NCBI GenBank assembly: GCA_947495035.1
Contig: CANLXI010000028.1
Span: 1-64,000, forward strand
Reading direction: 5' to 3'
Origin: an uncultured Granulosicoccus sp.
GTDB taxonomy: Bacteria; Pseudomonadota; Gammaproteobacteria; Granulosicoccales; Granulosicoccaceae
Length of the DNA: 64,000 nucleotides
Shown: piece by piece, positions 34,521 through 43,759 of the stretch
How the letters are laid out: every line of letters begins with the position of its first letter
How positions within the stretch are numbered: the stretch's first letter is position 1
Notes under the pieces: model-generated
Told to the model about the DNA's origin: nothing
Database searches by the model: none
What the model saw: the letters and a program-made list of their open reading frames with translations, nothing else
Position numbers and translations under genes: made by a program

Positions 34521-36626
34521 GTGGACAGCCAGTCGGGTAGCACCATTCCTGAAGAATGGTTATACGTGTTTGTTCTTTCGCAACCCCGGGAGCGGTCAGG
34601 CTTGATACAACAGGATTTCTCTACCAGCGAGCAGGCGGCCGAAGAGTCGGTCAAGGTGTCGGCCTTCCGGCATCGGCATGCTCATCTGCTCAGCGCAGCC
34701 GCTCTGGCTTGTCTGCAGAAGGCAAATTCCGGTGTCGAGTCAGCTCTGTCGACACTGGAGGTTCGCGATCAGCAATTGTTTCGCCTGCGTCTGGCACGCT
34801 GGTTCCAGAATCTCTACGAAGGGCTGCTGCCGGTTTATGGGCAGAGAGCCGATTTCGATGACTTCATGGAACGTCTGGTGCTGCTGATGGCGCGGCATTA
34901 TGTGCAGAGGCCCGATGAGCTCAAGGTTCTCGATGTGGAGCGCGATCTGGAGCCGGACTGGTTTCAGCATGAAAGCATGCTCGGCTATGTGTTCTATGTC
35001 GAGCAGTTTGCCGGAAAGCTGAGCAAGGTACGCGATCATCTGGACTACCTGGAGGAGATGGGCACCAGTTATGTGCACCTGATGAAGGTCATGCAATCAC
35101 GCGACGGCGAGAATGACGGAGGCTATGCGGTGACGGACTACCGATCGGTGGATGCCTCGCTGGGGACCAACGAGGATCTGGAATCCCTGTGTGCCGATCT
35201 CAGGGCGCGTGGCATGTCGGTATGCATCGATCTGGTGCTCAATCATTGCGCGCAGGAGCACCCCTGGGCGCTGGCAGCGCAAGGTGGCGATGCCCGTTAC
35301 CAGGACTATTTCTACATGTATGACGATCGCAGTCTGCCGGACGCTTTCGAACGCACACTGCCAGAGGTCTTCCCGGAGTTTGCGCCCGGCAACTTCACGC
35401 TGGACGAGAACAGCGGAAAGTGGGTCTGGACAACCTTCAATCATTTCCAGTGGGACCTGAACTGGTCGAATCCCGAGGTATTTCTGGAGATCGTGGAAGT
35501 GATGTTCGACCTTGCGAATCAGGGGGTGGAGGTGTTCCGACTGGATGCGGTAGCCTTCATGTGGAAGCGCATGGGTACCGATTCCCAGAATCAGGAAGAG
35601 GTGTTCGATCTGATGCAGGCATTGCGTACCTGCTCGCGCATTACCACGCCAGCAGTTGCTCACAAGGCGGAAGCCATCGTGGCTCCCGATGATCTGATCC
35701 GCTATTTCGGGGTGGGGCGTCATCATGGCAAGGTATCCAACTTCGCCTATCACAACTCGCTGATGGTGCAGTTCTGGAGCTCTCTGGCCAGTCGTGATAC
35801 ACGCCTCATGACGCGTGCCCTGAGCGAATTTCCGAGAACTCCCAATTCGATTGCCTGGGGGACATATTTGCGTTGTCATGACGATATCGGCTGGGCCATC
35901 GCCGACGACGATGCCGAGTCGGTGGGACTCAACGGCGCGGCACATCGGCATTTCCTGTCCAGCTTCTACTCCGGGGAATTCGAGGGCAGTTTTGCCCGAG
36001 GTGGGGTATTCCAGTTCAACAAGGCAAATGGTGATCGGCGCATCAACGGAACGCTTGCCAGCCTGTCCGGGCTCGAGCAAGCCATTGAATGGGGCAATCC
36101 CGAACTGGTGGATCTGGCCATCGAACGCATACTGCTCGGGCATGCACTGATCTGCGGTTTTGGTGGCTTGCCACTGATCTACATGGGCGACGAGCTGGGG
36201 CTGCTCAATGATTATCGCTATGTGGATATTGCCGAACATGCCGGGGATAGTCGCTGGATGCATCGACCTGCCATGGATTGGGACAGGGCGGACAGGCGGC
36301 ACGACCTGAACACGATCGAAGGCCGTTTGTACACCGGGCTGAGTCATATCATCAGGGTCCGACGCAAGACCTCGCAGCTCAATGCGCGCTATGACACGGA
36401 TATCGTGGATACCGGACACCCGCATGTGTTCGCCATTGCCAACAGACACCCATTGGGAACTCTGGCCTGCGTCTACAACTTTACCGAAAGCACGCAGTAT
36501 CTCAACGTACAGCCTCTGTACGAGAGCGGTATTGTCGAGCTGTATGACAAGCTCAGTGCGCGCGAGATCAACGTCTACAATGATGTCATCGAACTATCGC
36601 CCTACGCCAGACTCTGGGTAACCTGA
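34521..36626 (+). CDS. Amylosucrase (GH13_4)
   Basis: Amylosucrase transfers glucose from sucrose to an alpha-1,4-glucan, releasing fructose. The catalytic barrel shows GGYAVTDYRSVD, CIDLVLNHCAQEH, VFRLDAVAFMWK (nucleophile Asp342), HKAEAIVAPDD (acid/base Glu384) and RCHDDIGW (transition-state Asp about 455). The N-terminal all-helical domain and a C-terminal beta domain are present. At 701 residues it is about 60 longer than the Neisseria enzyme, mostly at the N-terminus, so a start downstream of the GTG used here (for example GTG 34566) is possible. There is no signal peptide; the enzyme appears cytoplasmic. Sucrose phosphorylase is less likely given the domain layout. Confidence 0.88.
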   Translation: MDSQSGSTIPEEWLYVFVLSQPRERSGLIQQDFSTSEQAAEESVKVSAFRHRHAHLLSAAALACLQKANSGVESALSTLEVRDQQLFRLRLARWFQNLYEGLLPVYGQRADFDDFMERLVLLMARHYVQRPDELKVLDVERDLEPDWFQHESMLGYVFYVEQFAGKLSKVRDHLDYLEEMGTSYVHLMKVMQSRDGENDGGYAVTDYRSVDASLGTNEDLESLCADLRARGMSVCIDLVLNHCAQEHPWALAAQGGDARYQDYFYMYDDRSLPDAFERTLPEVFPEFAPGNFTLDENSGKWVWTTFNHFQWDLNWSNPEVFLEIVEVMFDLANQGVEVFRLDAVAFMWKRMGTDSQNQEEVFDLMQALRTCSRITTPAVAHKAEAIVAPDDLIRYFGVGRHHGKVSNFAYHNSLMVQFWSSLASRDTRLMTRALSEFPRTPNSIAWGTYLRCHDDIGWAIADDDAESVGLNGAAHRHFLSSFYSGEFEGSFARGGVFQFNKANGDRRINGTLASLSGLEQAIEWGNPELVDLAIERILLGHALICGFGGLPLIYMGDELGLLNDYRYVDIAEHAGDSRWMHRPAMDWDRADRRHDLNTIEGRLYTGLSHIIRVRRKTSQLNARYDTDIVDTGHPHVFAIANRHPLGTLACVYNFTESTQYLNVQPLYESGIVELYDKLSAREINVYNDVIELSPYARLWVT

Positions 36627-36665
36627 ATTGCCTTCACCACAAGCATCCACGATAAATTGAACACG

Positions 36666-37199
36666 ATGAATACTTCCGCCATTCTCATCACGCTATCGGG
36701 TCCGGACAAGCCCGGCATGGTCAGTGCCTTGTCCGAGGTGGTTGCCAGCCACGATGGCAACTGGCTCGAGAGTCGCATGGCGAACCTGGGTGGGCAGTTT
36801 GCCGGTATCCTGCGCGTCGAGGTGATCGAGTCTCGCCAGGAAGCCTTGCTGGCTGCCTTGCAGGCACTGGATTCGTCAGCCCTGCAGGTCTCGCTCAAGG
36901 CTGTCGAGGATGGCGCGGTACCCCCTGCGGGTCGCGAACTCGAACTCGAACTGCTGGGTCAGGATCACCCGGGAATCGTGCGCGATATCAGCCGTGTCCT
37001 GTCCGAAGCGGGTGTCAGCGTACAGGCGTTCGATTCATGGCTGGAGGACGCGTCCATGGCTGGCGGCGTGCTGTTTCATGCGAACGCCTTGCTGAGTCTG
37101 CCCGAGGGCCTCACCACCGAACAGTTGCATGAGCGGATGCAAACCCTGTCGGACAGTCTGATGGTGGATATCCACCTGATAGAACCCGAAGATGGCTGA
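36666..37199 (+). CDS. Double-ACT-domain protein, GcvR-like
   Basis: The protein has 177 residues and two ACT domains. The first starts LITLSGPDKPGMVSALSEVV and the second LELLGQDHPGIVRDISRVLSEAGVSV, both with the Gly-x-Asp-(x)-Pro-Gly turn that binds small ligands. GcvR has this form and controls the glycine cleavage operon by binding GcvA and glycine. Without gcv genes nearby, the target stays open. It lies 40 bp after amylosucrase and may be cotranscribed with it. I use the ATG at 36666; a TTG three codons earlier is possible. Confidence 0.8.
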   Translation: MNTSAILITLSGPDKPGMVSALSEVVASHDGNWLESRMANLGGQFAGILRVEVIESRQEALLAALQALDSSALQVSLKAVEDGAVPPAGRELELELLGQDHPGIVRDISRVLSEAGVSVQAFDSWLEDASMAGGVLFHANALLSLPEGLTTEQLHERMQTLSDSLMVDIHLIEPEDG

Positions 37200-37205
37200 G
37201 TGACC

Positions 37206-37227
37206 GGCCGGGCGTTGCTGCCCGGCC
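37206..37227. terminator. Hairpin between convergent gcvR-like gene and livM
   Basis: A perfect 8-bp GC stem, GGCCGGGC (37206-37213) and GCCCGGCC (37220-37227), has a 6-nt loop and lies 6 bp after the ACT-protein stop. AATT follows rather than a run of T, so it may work in both directions but weakly. Confidence 0.5.
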
Positions 37228-37262
37228 AATTCAGGTTGCTGTCACCCCTGACGTGCCGGGGG

Positions 37263-38576
37263 TCAGTGCTGAGCGTTCTTTTCGGGAATCAGACCTCGCG
37301 GACTGAATCGCAAGGTCAACAGCAGTATCAGGCCCATGGTCATGAGGCGCATATGCTGGGCCGAGTCGATCAGATGCGCTCGCAGGGCGCTGCCGCTGTC
37401 CATTTGGGAGGTCAGGGTATTCATCAGCCAGATACCCATGGGTTCGGACTCGATCCAGAAGAACCAGATGACGAAGCCACCGAGTATCGCCCCCCAGTTG
37501 TTGCCCGAGCCTCCGACAATGACCATGACCCAGATCAGGAAGGTAAAGCGCAGCGGCTGGTAACTGGAAGGCGTCAGCTGTCCGTCCAGCGTGGTCAGCA
37601 TGGCACCGGCAATTCCCACGACCACCGAGCCGAGCACGAAGACCTGGAGGTGTCTGGCCTTGACATCCTTGCCCATGGCTTCTGCGGATATCTCGTTGTC
37701 ACGGATGGCACGCATCATCCGGCCCCAGGGGGAACGCAGCGCCTTCTCGGACAGGTACAGCACCAATAGCAGCACGATACCGAACAGCCCCGCATAGCAC
37801 AGCTTGACAAAGATGCTGGAGAAAGTCACCGGGTCGGTTTCCAGGCGAGCCGACAACTGGATGAACCACTCGCTTTGCTGGAGATTGATTTCATAGGGAA
37901 CCGGACGTGGCAGACCGACCACGTTCTTGACGCCGCGGGTCATCCAGTCCTCGTTCTTGAGCATGGCGACGATGATTTCCGAGATGCCCAGGGTAGCGAT
38001 GGCCAGGTAATCGGCTCGCAGGCCCAGGGTGATCTTGCCGACAACCCAGGCGGCGGCCCCTGCCAGAATGCCACCAACCGGCCACGCAAGCAGGATCGGC
38101 AATCCCAGGCCTCCCAGGTAACCGGAGGCTGCGGGATTGACCTTCTCGATGACATCACTGGCGGGGTCGAAGAATCTTCGCACGAGAAAATAGCCTGCGA
38201 CGCTGATCAGTATGACGATGAACATGCGGAAACGCCGGCCTTGCATCTTCCGGTAAGAGAACACGGCACAGACCACGGTCAGGATCATGGCCAGCACACC
38301 GCCTGTCACGCCCAGTCCGCCGACCGACCAGGCTTCGCGAACCGGTGGCATGGAGATCAGCATGGCAGCCAGTCCGCCGAGAGCGGCAAAGCCCATGATG
38401 CCGACATTGAACAGGCCGGCATAACCCCACTGGATATTGACACCCAGTGCCATGATGGCGGAGATGATGCACAGGTTGAGAATGGACAGAGCCAGGTTCC
38501 AGCTCTGGAACTGTCCGACCAGGACGATCAGTGCGCCGATGATCAGAAAATAGACGATGTTGCGCATCGAGCTCAT
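37263..38576 (-). CDS. livM: Branched-chain amino-acid-type ABC permease LivM
   Basis: This 437-residue inner-membrane permease has about ten hydrophobic helices. It shows the LivM motifs NIQWGYAGLFNVGIMGFAALG near residue 50, LRADYLAIATLGISEI, the cytoplasmic coupling loop GRMMRAIRDNEISAEAMG and VIVGGSGNNWGAILGGFVIWF. An extra segment of about 60 residues between the first helices (YRKMQGRRFRMFIV) makes it longer than E. coli LivM. It is the last gene of the operon; its ATG overlaps the livH stop by four bases. Confidence 0.92.
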   Translation of the reverse strand: MSSMRNIVYFLIIGALIVLVGQFQSWNLALSILNLCIISAIMALGVNIQWGYAGLFNVGIMGFAALGGLAAMLISMPPVREAWSVGGLGVTGGVLAMILTVVCAVFSYRKMQGRRFRMFIVILISVAGYFLVRRFFDPASDVIEKVNPAASGYLGGLGLPILLAWPVGGILAGAAAWVVGKITLGLRADYLAIATLGISEIIVAMLKNEDWMTRGVKNVVGLPRPVPYEINLQQSEWFIQLSARLETDPVTFSSIFVKLCYAGLFGIVLLLVLYLSEKALRSPWGRMMRAIRDNEISAEAMGKDVKARHLQVFVLGSVVVGIAGAMLTTLDGQLTPSSYQPLRFTFLIWVMVIVGGSGNNWGAILGGFVIWFFWIESEPMGIWLMNTLTSQMDSGSALRAHLIDSAQHMRLMTMGLILLLTLRFSPRGLIPEKNAQH

Positions 38577-39583
38577 ACTCCTGTCCCCCTGAAGATTCCG
38601 TTGGGCCTGACCAGTAATACAAGCAGGAGAATCACGAAACTGACCGCGAACTTGTAGTCGGTGGACAACAACTGGACCAACCCATCAGGCACCCAGTCGC
38701 CGGGAACAAGATAGGCAATGACTCGCTTGTAGGCATAGGTGACCATGATTTCGGAGAAGGCAATCACAAAGCCACCGGCAATGGCACCCAGTGGATTGCC
38801 CAATCCACCGACGATGGCCGAGGCGAATATCGGGAGCAGCAACTGGAAGTAGGTGAATGGCTTGAACGACTTGTCCAGACCGTACAGTGTGCCGGCGATG
38901 GTGGCCAGGGCGGCTGCCAGAATCCAGGTGATGGCCACGACACGATCCGGGTTGATGCCGGAGAGCAATGCCAGATCCTCGTTGTCGGAGTAGGCGCGCA
39001 TCGATTTGCCAGAGCGCGTCTTGTTGAGGAACCAGAAGAGCAGGGCGACGACGACGATCATCGTGATGACGGTGATTCCCTGCGTCAACTTGATGGAGAC
39101 CCCTTCGGACAAGCCGGTGAGTTTCTTGAATTCACCTGCCTTGATGATGAAGCGTTCACCGTCGGCAAAGTTCTGGTCATCAGGGCCGATGATGAAGCGA
39201 ACGATCCCGTTGGTGACGAACATGACGCCCACGGAGGCGATCAGGTAGATGACGGGATCGGAACGCTTGCTGCGGTAGAAACGGTATACCAGGCGATCGG
39301 TTGCCAGAACGTAGAATGCACAGAAAATGATGCCGAAGGGCATGGCCAGCAAGGCCGTGGGGAGCGGCCCCAGGTGAATGCCCATGGACTGGAACCACCA
39401 GGTGAACAGGATGGTCACCATGGTGCCGAAGGCCATGGTATCGCCGTGAGCAAAGTTGGAGAAGCGCAGGATGCCGAATACCAGTGTGACCCCCAGTGCG
39501 CCCAGCGCGAGCTGGCTGCCGTAGGCAAGGGCGGGGACCAGGACATAGTTGGAGAGCAGGGCGAAAGCGTTGAGTAGTTCCAT
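38573..39583 (-). CDS. livH: Branched-chain amino-acid-type ABC permease LivH
   Basis: This 336-residue permease has eight or nine helices and LivH motifs: ALGVTLVFGILRFSNFAHGD, YRSKRSDPVIYLIASVGVMF, a coupling loop KTRSGKSMRAYSDNEDLALLSGIN and SAIVGGLGNPLGAIAGGFVIAF. It pairs with LivM to form the membrane channel. It begins 2 bp after livF and overlaps livM by four bases, so the operon is tightly coupled. Confidence 0.93.
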   Translation of the reverse strand: MELLNAFALLSNYVLVPALAYGSQLALGALGVTLVFGILRFSNFAHGDTMAFGTMVTILFTWWFQSMGIHLGPLPTALLAMPFGIIFCAFYVLATDRLVYRFYRSKRSDPVIYLIASVGVMFVTNGIVRFIIGPDDQNFADGERFIIKAGEFKKLTGLSEGVSIKLTQGITVITMIVVVALLFWFLNKTRSGKSMRAYSDNEDLALLSGINPDRVVAITWILAAALATIAGTLYGLDKSFKPFTYFQLLLPIFASAIVGGLGNPLGAIAGGFVIAFSEIMVTYAYKRVIAYLVPGDWVPDGLVQLLSTDYKFAVSFVILLLVLLVRPNGIFRGTGV

Positions 39584-39585
39584 GA

Positions 39586-40290
39586 TCAGCCTCCGAGAAA
39601 ACTCTTGCGTACTTCGGGGTCGTTCATCAGCGCCTGTCCCGTGTCCGTGAATCGGTTGCGTCCCTGCACCAGGACATAGCCCTTGTCCGCAATGTTGAGG
39701 GCTTGTCGGGCATTCTGTTCGACCATGAGTATCGGCAGACCGGTACGGGCGATATCGATGATGAGGTCGAACAGCTCATCCATGACGATGGGCGACACGC
39801 CGGCTGTCGGCTCATCGAGCATGAGCAGTTTGGGTTGCGTCATCAGTGCCCGGCCGACTGCGACCTGCTGTCGCTGACCACCGGAGAGCTCCCCGGCATT
39901 CTGGCGGCGCTTTTCGCGCAGGATCGGAAAGAGTTCGTACACCTCTTCCATGGTCTTGCTGATGTCATCGCGGCGCAGAAAGGCCCCCATTTCCAGGTTC
40001 TGTTCCACCGACATGGAGGGAAAGACATTGCTGGTCTGCGGTACGAAGGCCATGCCCTTGGCCACACGATCCTGCGGGCTGAGCGCGGTGATGTCCTCGC
40101 CGTCCAGCACGACACTGCCGGAATGGATGTTCAGCATGCCGAATACTGCCTTCATCGCGGTGGACTTGCCGGCGCCATTGGGGCCGACAATGACGGCGAT
40201 TTCGCCGGCTTCGACAGCGATGGTGCAATCATGGAGGATGTCCACGCTGCCATAGCCACCTGTCATGCCTTGTGCAAGCAGAAAACTCAT
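39586..40290 (-). CDS. livF: ABC transporter ATPase LivF
   Basis: This 234-residue nucleotide-binding protein has Walker A GPNGAGKST, the Q-loop in AFVPQTSNVFPSM, signature LSGGQRQQVAVGRAL, Walker B LLMLDEPTAGVSP and the LivF-type C-terminus. It drives uptake together with LivG. Its start overlaps the livG stop by four bases. Confidence 0.95.
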   Translation of the reverse strand: MSFLLAQGMTGGYGSVDILHDCTIAVEAGEIAVIVGPNGAGKSTAMKAVFGMLNIHSGSVVLDGEDITALSPQDRVAKGMAFVPQTSNVFPSMSVEQNLEMGAFLRRDDISKTMEEVYELFPILREKRRQNAGELSGGQRQQVAVGRALMTQPKLLMLDEPTAGVSPIVMDELFDLIIDIARTGLPILMVEQNARQALNIADKGYVLVQGRNRFTDTGQALMNDPEVRKSFLGG

Positions 40291-41063
40291 GAGCCCACCT
40301 TGTTCTTCAGACCGGTACCGAGGTAGGCCTCGATGACGTGTTCATTGGCTTTTATTTCGGCCAGGGTGCCCTCGGCCAGTACGGTTCCCTCCGCCATCAC
40401 GATTACCGGATCGCAGAGCTTGTCGATGAAGTCCATGTCGTGCTCGATCACGCAGAATGTGTAACCTCGCTCCTGGTTGAGGCGGATGATGGCATCACCG
40501 ATGGTATTGAGCAGCGTGCGATTGACACCGGCCCCGACTTCGTCGAGAAAGACAACCTTGGCATCGACCATCATGGTTCTGCCCAGCTCCAGCAGTTTCT
40601 TCTGCCCCCCTGACAGATTGCCCGCCAGCTCGTTGGCCACGTGCGAAATTTCCAGAAAATCGATGACCTCATCGGCCTTTTCCCGGACCCGCTGTTCCTG
40701 CTCCCGCACCTTGCTGCCGTGAAACCAGACATCGCGCAATGACTCCCCCGGCTGGCTGGCCGGCACCATCATCAGGTTCTCGCGAACGCTCAGTGTGGAG
40801 AACTCGTGGGCGATCTGGAACGTGCGCAACATGCCCTTGTGGAACAGCTCATGCGGCGGAAGTCCGGTGATGTCTTCCCCGTCGAGCCAGACGGTGCCGG
40901 AGCTCGGTTTGTGGACACCGGCAATGACATTGAACAGGGTAGTCTTGCCAGCACCATTGGGGCCGATGAGGCCGGTGATGGAACCCTTGCCAATCGTCAG
41001 GGATGCGTTGTTGACGGCTGTGAAACCGCCGAACCTCTTGGTCAGACTATCTACCTTGATCAT
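40287..41063 (-). CDS. livG: ABC transporter ATPase LivG
   Basis: This 258-residue nucleotide-binding protein has Walker A GPNGAGKTT, LSGGQKKLLELGRTM, Walker B VVFLDEVGAGVN and the FCVIEHDMDFI switch His. The typical LivG insertion (SLRDVWFHGSKVREQEQRV) is present. Walker B reads Asp-Glu-Val-Gly-Ala, a known LivG variant of DEPAAG. It lies downstream of the livK-like gene, separated by 184 bp with a terminator. Confidence 0.94.
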   Translation of the reverse strand: MIKVDSLTKRFGGFTAVNNASLTIGKGSITGLIGPNGAGKTTLFNVIAGVHKPSSGTVWLDGEDITGLPPHELFHKGMLRTFQIAHEFSTLSVRENLMMVPASQPGESLRDVWFHGSKVREQEQRVREKADEVIDFLEISHVANELAGNLSGGQKKLLELGRTMMVDAKVVFLDEVGAGVNRTLLNTIGDAIIRLNQERGYTFCVIEHDMDFIDKLCDPVIVMAEGTVLAEGTLAEIKANEHVIEAYLGTGLKNKVGS

Positions 41064-41131
41064 GGTTTCGCGTTCGTGGGGCGGCGGCGTCCGACGATGG
41101 AATCAGTCGAGTGGCGCCGGAAACAGACTAC

Positions 41132-41161
41132 AAAAAAGGGCGGCCAGAAAACTGGCCACCC
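41132..41161 (-). terminator. Rho-independent terminator between livK and livG
   Basis: As minus-strand RNA, arms 41152-41161 and 41138-41147 give a 10-bp stem with one G-U pair and a UUUU loop, followed by six U residues (41137-41132). The G-U pair would be a C-A mismatch on the plus strand, so it acts only on the minus strand. It should stop most transcripts after livK and leave partial readthrough into livGFHM. Confidence 0.88.
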
Positions 41162-41247
41162 TGCATCGCCATGCCATCCGGTGGAGTCCTTGCCGCGTGA
41201 GGCAGCGGCATACCCGCAGCACCTCACAAGGGATGGCGGGTCGGCCT

Positions 41248-42435
41248 CTAGCGGTAACCGACGGTAGTCAGTTGCTGGTCCTTGATCTCGACTTCACGGT
41301 AATTGCCGGCACTCTCTCCGGCGCCGATGAGCTCGACATTGGAGGCACCGACATAGTCGATCTCACCACCGCCCGCCAGGATTTCCAGACCCTTGCCCAG
41401 CTCGCCCGGGAAGATCTTTTCACCCGGTGCATTGGCAACATCCATGACTGTGTCCTTGTATTGTTGCGGATCGGTCGAGCCGGCGGCCTGCATGGCCAGC
41501 AGGATCAATGCGGCGGCATCGTAGCTTTCAGCGGCAAAGGGTGAGGTGGAATCGAAACCCTCGGCCAGTTCATTGAACATGCCAGCGCCTTCACTGTCGG
41601 TGCCTGGCGCCTGACCGAAGGAGCCATTGAGATCCGGACCGATGGCTTCGGGCAGTGCTGTACCGACCATACCGTCCGGCAGTACGAAGGTGTCGAAGGC
41701 TCCGGTATCCAGAGAGCTCTGGATCATGCCCTTGCCACCCTGATCGATGTAACCGGCCACCACCAGGATCTCGCCGCCAGCTGCTGCCAGTGCACCCACC
41801 TCGGCGGAATAGTCTGCCTTGCCATCTTCGTGTGACGCGTTGATGGTGACCGTACCACCTGCTTCCTCGAAGGCTGCCTGGAAGGAATCAGCCAGTCCCT
41901 TGCCGTAGTCGTTGTTGGTGTAGGTCAGTGCCACTTCCTTGAAACCACGATCCATGATGATGTCACTCATCACCACGCCCTGACGGGCATCAGACGGAGC
42001 TGTACGGAAGAACAGGCCGTTGTCCTCGACGGTTGACAGCGCTGGAGAGGTGGCTGAAGGCGAGATCATGACCATGCCATTGGGCACAGCCACATTGGTC
42101 AGTGCGGCCGTTGTCACACCCGAGCAATCGCCACCGACGACACCGGACACTTTCTCGACCGTGATGAGTCGTTCAATGGCGGCGCTGGCGGCCGCCGCAT
42201 CGATACAGGTGGTATCGGCACGTACGGCTTGTACGGTCGTGCCCTCGAGCAGTTTTCCGGAAGCACTGACTTCGGCGATTGCCGTTTCAGCGCCGGGTGC
42301 CATATTGGCAACCAGTGATTCGAGTGGACCTGTCAGTCCGAGAAAGACCCCGATCTTGATCTCATCTGCCGAGGCAGCACCGGCGGTACCGGCAAGACTT
42401 GCAGCTACGGCTGCACTGATGATCAGTCTGTTCAT
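41248..42435 (-). CDS. Amino-acid-type ABC solute-binding protein (LivK family)
   Basis: This 395-residue periplasmic protein has a signal peptide (MNRLIISAAVAASLAGTAGAASA before DEIKIG) and a type 1 periplasmic-binding fold: IKIGVFLGLTGPLESL, AVRADTTCIDAAAASAAIERLI, VGGDCSGVTTAAL, MISPSATSPALS and LTYTNNDYGKGLADSF. The family binds branched-chain or other amino acids, amides or aromatic acids. The ATG at 42435 follows GGAG at 9 nt; upstream ATGs would spoil the signal peptide. It heads the operon and is followed by a terminator, giving the usual excess of binding protein. Confidence 0.92.
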   Translation of the reverse strand: MNRLIISAAVAASLAGTAGAASADEIKIGVFLGLTGPLESLVANMAPGAETAIAEVSASGKLLEGTTVQAVRADTTCIDAAAASAAIERLITVEKVSGVVGGDCSGVTTAALTNVAVPNGMVMISPSATSPALSTVEDNGLFFRTAPSDARQGVVMSDIIMDRGFKEVALTYTNNDYGKGLADSFQAAFEEAGGTVTINASHEDGKADYSAEVGALAAAGGEILVVAGYIDQGGKGMIQSSLDTGAFDTFVLPDGMVGTALPEAIGPDLNGSFGQAPGTDSEGAGMFNELAEGFDSTSPFAAESYDAAALILLAMQAAGSTDPQQYKDTVMDVANAPGEKIFPGELGKGLEILAGGGEIDYVGASNVELIGAGESAGNYREVEIKDQQLTTVGYR

Positions 42436-42655
42436 TTTCTGGTACTCCATCATTGAGTGTTTCGACGGCGGGTATCCCGTGAGCGTCAACGGGACTTTGC
42501 CATTGGGTCCCGGTTTTCATTCACTGGTCCTGATCGGGATCAAACCATGATGGTCTGGTCTTGTCAGTCATGAAAGCTTTTCCAGGGTGGGGCAAGTATA
42601 CCCGTGCATCCGGCAAACGGGTCCACTCCGTGAACAATTTGACGCAATGCAAACG

Positions 42656-42695
42656 GTAATTCACAAAGCGGATCGGTGCAGAAAATGTGAATTAC
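42656..42695. promoter_or_regulatory. Candidate operator between livK and the GntR gene
   Basis: GTAATTCAC (42656-42664) and GTGAATTAC (42687-42695) are perfect 9-bp inverted copies with 22 bp between them, about 220-260 bp upstream of livK. This is too far apart for one dimer, so looping or two dimers is likely. The adjacent GntR-family protein is the natural candidate. The 42436-42729 gap holds no gene. Confidence 0.5.
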
Positions 42696-42729
42696 GCGAG
42701 ACAGTTCACGGCTTGTCGAACCAGCGGTA

Positions 42730-43419
42730 TCAGGCGTCGAAGTAGTCCTCGTGATTCTGCTGCACATAGTCGATGGTGGCGTCCAGTCGCTGCAGATGTT
42801 TTTCTGTCTGTCTGCACAACTGCTCGGTATCCCGTTTCAGCAGATTGCTCAGTATCTGGTGATGATCGTCCAGTACCGAACGGGCCGAGCCGGGATCCGT
42901 CAGGGACAGCATGCAAAGTCGGTCGACCTTGGCCTTGCACTGATCGATGATCTCGATGGCATCCATGCAATCGGCAGCCTCGCACAGCAGCGCATGAAAC
43001 TCCCGGTCGAGGCGGTTGAAATCCTTGAACACACCGGAATCCAGGCAGGCAGATTGCCGGTCCAGATTTTCCTGAAATGCCTCATCCAGAGCGCCGTCGT
43101 AGCGCGCGCAGGCACGTCGGGCAACTTCGAGTTCGACGGACAGGCGCACGAACCTGGCCTGTCGAATGGTCGACTTCGACATGCGCCGGACAATGGTTGC
43201 CTTCTGTGGACGGATCTGTACCAGCTCCAGGTTGTCCAGGCGAATCAGCGCCTCGCGAACCGGCTGGCGCGACACGCTGTATTGCTGGGCCACATTGGCT
43301 TCCGACAGTTTGGTGCCTGGCCGCAATCGCAGTTTTTCGATATCGATGCGAAGCTGATCGAACAGTTCGTCTGCCGTGGTCCGACGTACCTGCTTGAGGT
43401 CAGTGTCAGAGGTGTTCAT
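42730..43419 (-). CDS. GntR-family regulator, FadR/FCD type
   Basis: This 229-residue protein has an N-terminal winged helix (TADELFDQLRIDIEKLRLRPGTKLSE, then QQYSVSRQPVREALIRL) and a C-terminal FCD helical domain with the metal/ligand residues in DREFHALLCEAA and DDHHQILSNLLKRD. FCD regulators respond to organic acids or amino acid derivatives. It lies upstream of the liv operon on the same strand, with a candidate operator between, so it probably controls that operon. Its own upstream region (43420-43759) holds no gene. Confidence 0.9.
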   Translation of the reverse strand: MNTSDTDLKQVRRTTADELFDQLRIDIEKLRLRPGTKLSEANVAQQYSVSRQPVREALIRLDNLELVQIRPQKATIVRRMSKSTIRQARFVRLSVELEVARRACARYDGALDEAFQENLDRQSACLDSGVFKDFNRLDREFHALLCEAADCMDAIEIIDQCKAKVDRLCMLSLTDPGSARSVLDDHHQILSNLLKRDTEQLCRQTEKHLQRLDATIDYVQQNHEDYFDA

Positions 43420-43759
43420 TCATACCCCCGATAGGGAAAATTCGAGAAAAGGCCGCCTTGCAGGACATCGGGCAGGAACGGCCAGTGATTGACCTGAATG
43501 CTACCATACCAGTATTTCCGGCTCCGTGGAATCGGCAGGGTAGCGGTGCCAGGCGTGCCGATGGTTTCATTGAACTGGTATCCTGCCTGCCAGCGCCGCA
43601 GCGCCGACTCACCGAACCTGGCAGACACACCCGAGAGCATGGCATGCCCCCCGAATCAGACATGTTCGCACGATGCACGGCTCGCCAGTGCAGCCTTGTC
43701 GAACCGTGCAGAAGCACTGGCATTCGGCAGTGCTTCGGTGGTCAGAAGAGGTATTCCTG
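43420..43759. other. Non-coding gap between divergent gntR and rlmG
   Basis: These 340 bp separate two divergent genes. I see no supported gene, repeat or RNA. A weak minus-strand -10-like TATGGT lies near 43506-43511 for the GntR gene. Short overlapping frames here have no coding character. Confidence 0.5.

Noticed and set aside
35097-36449. Minus-strand frame of 450 codons
   Set aside because: It lies opposite the amylosucrase barrel, whose catalytic motifs are all intact on the plus strand.
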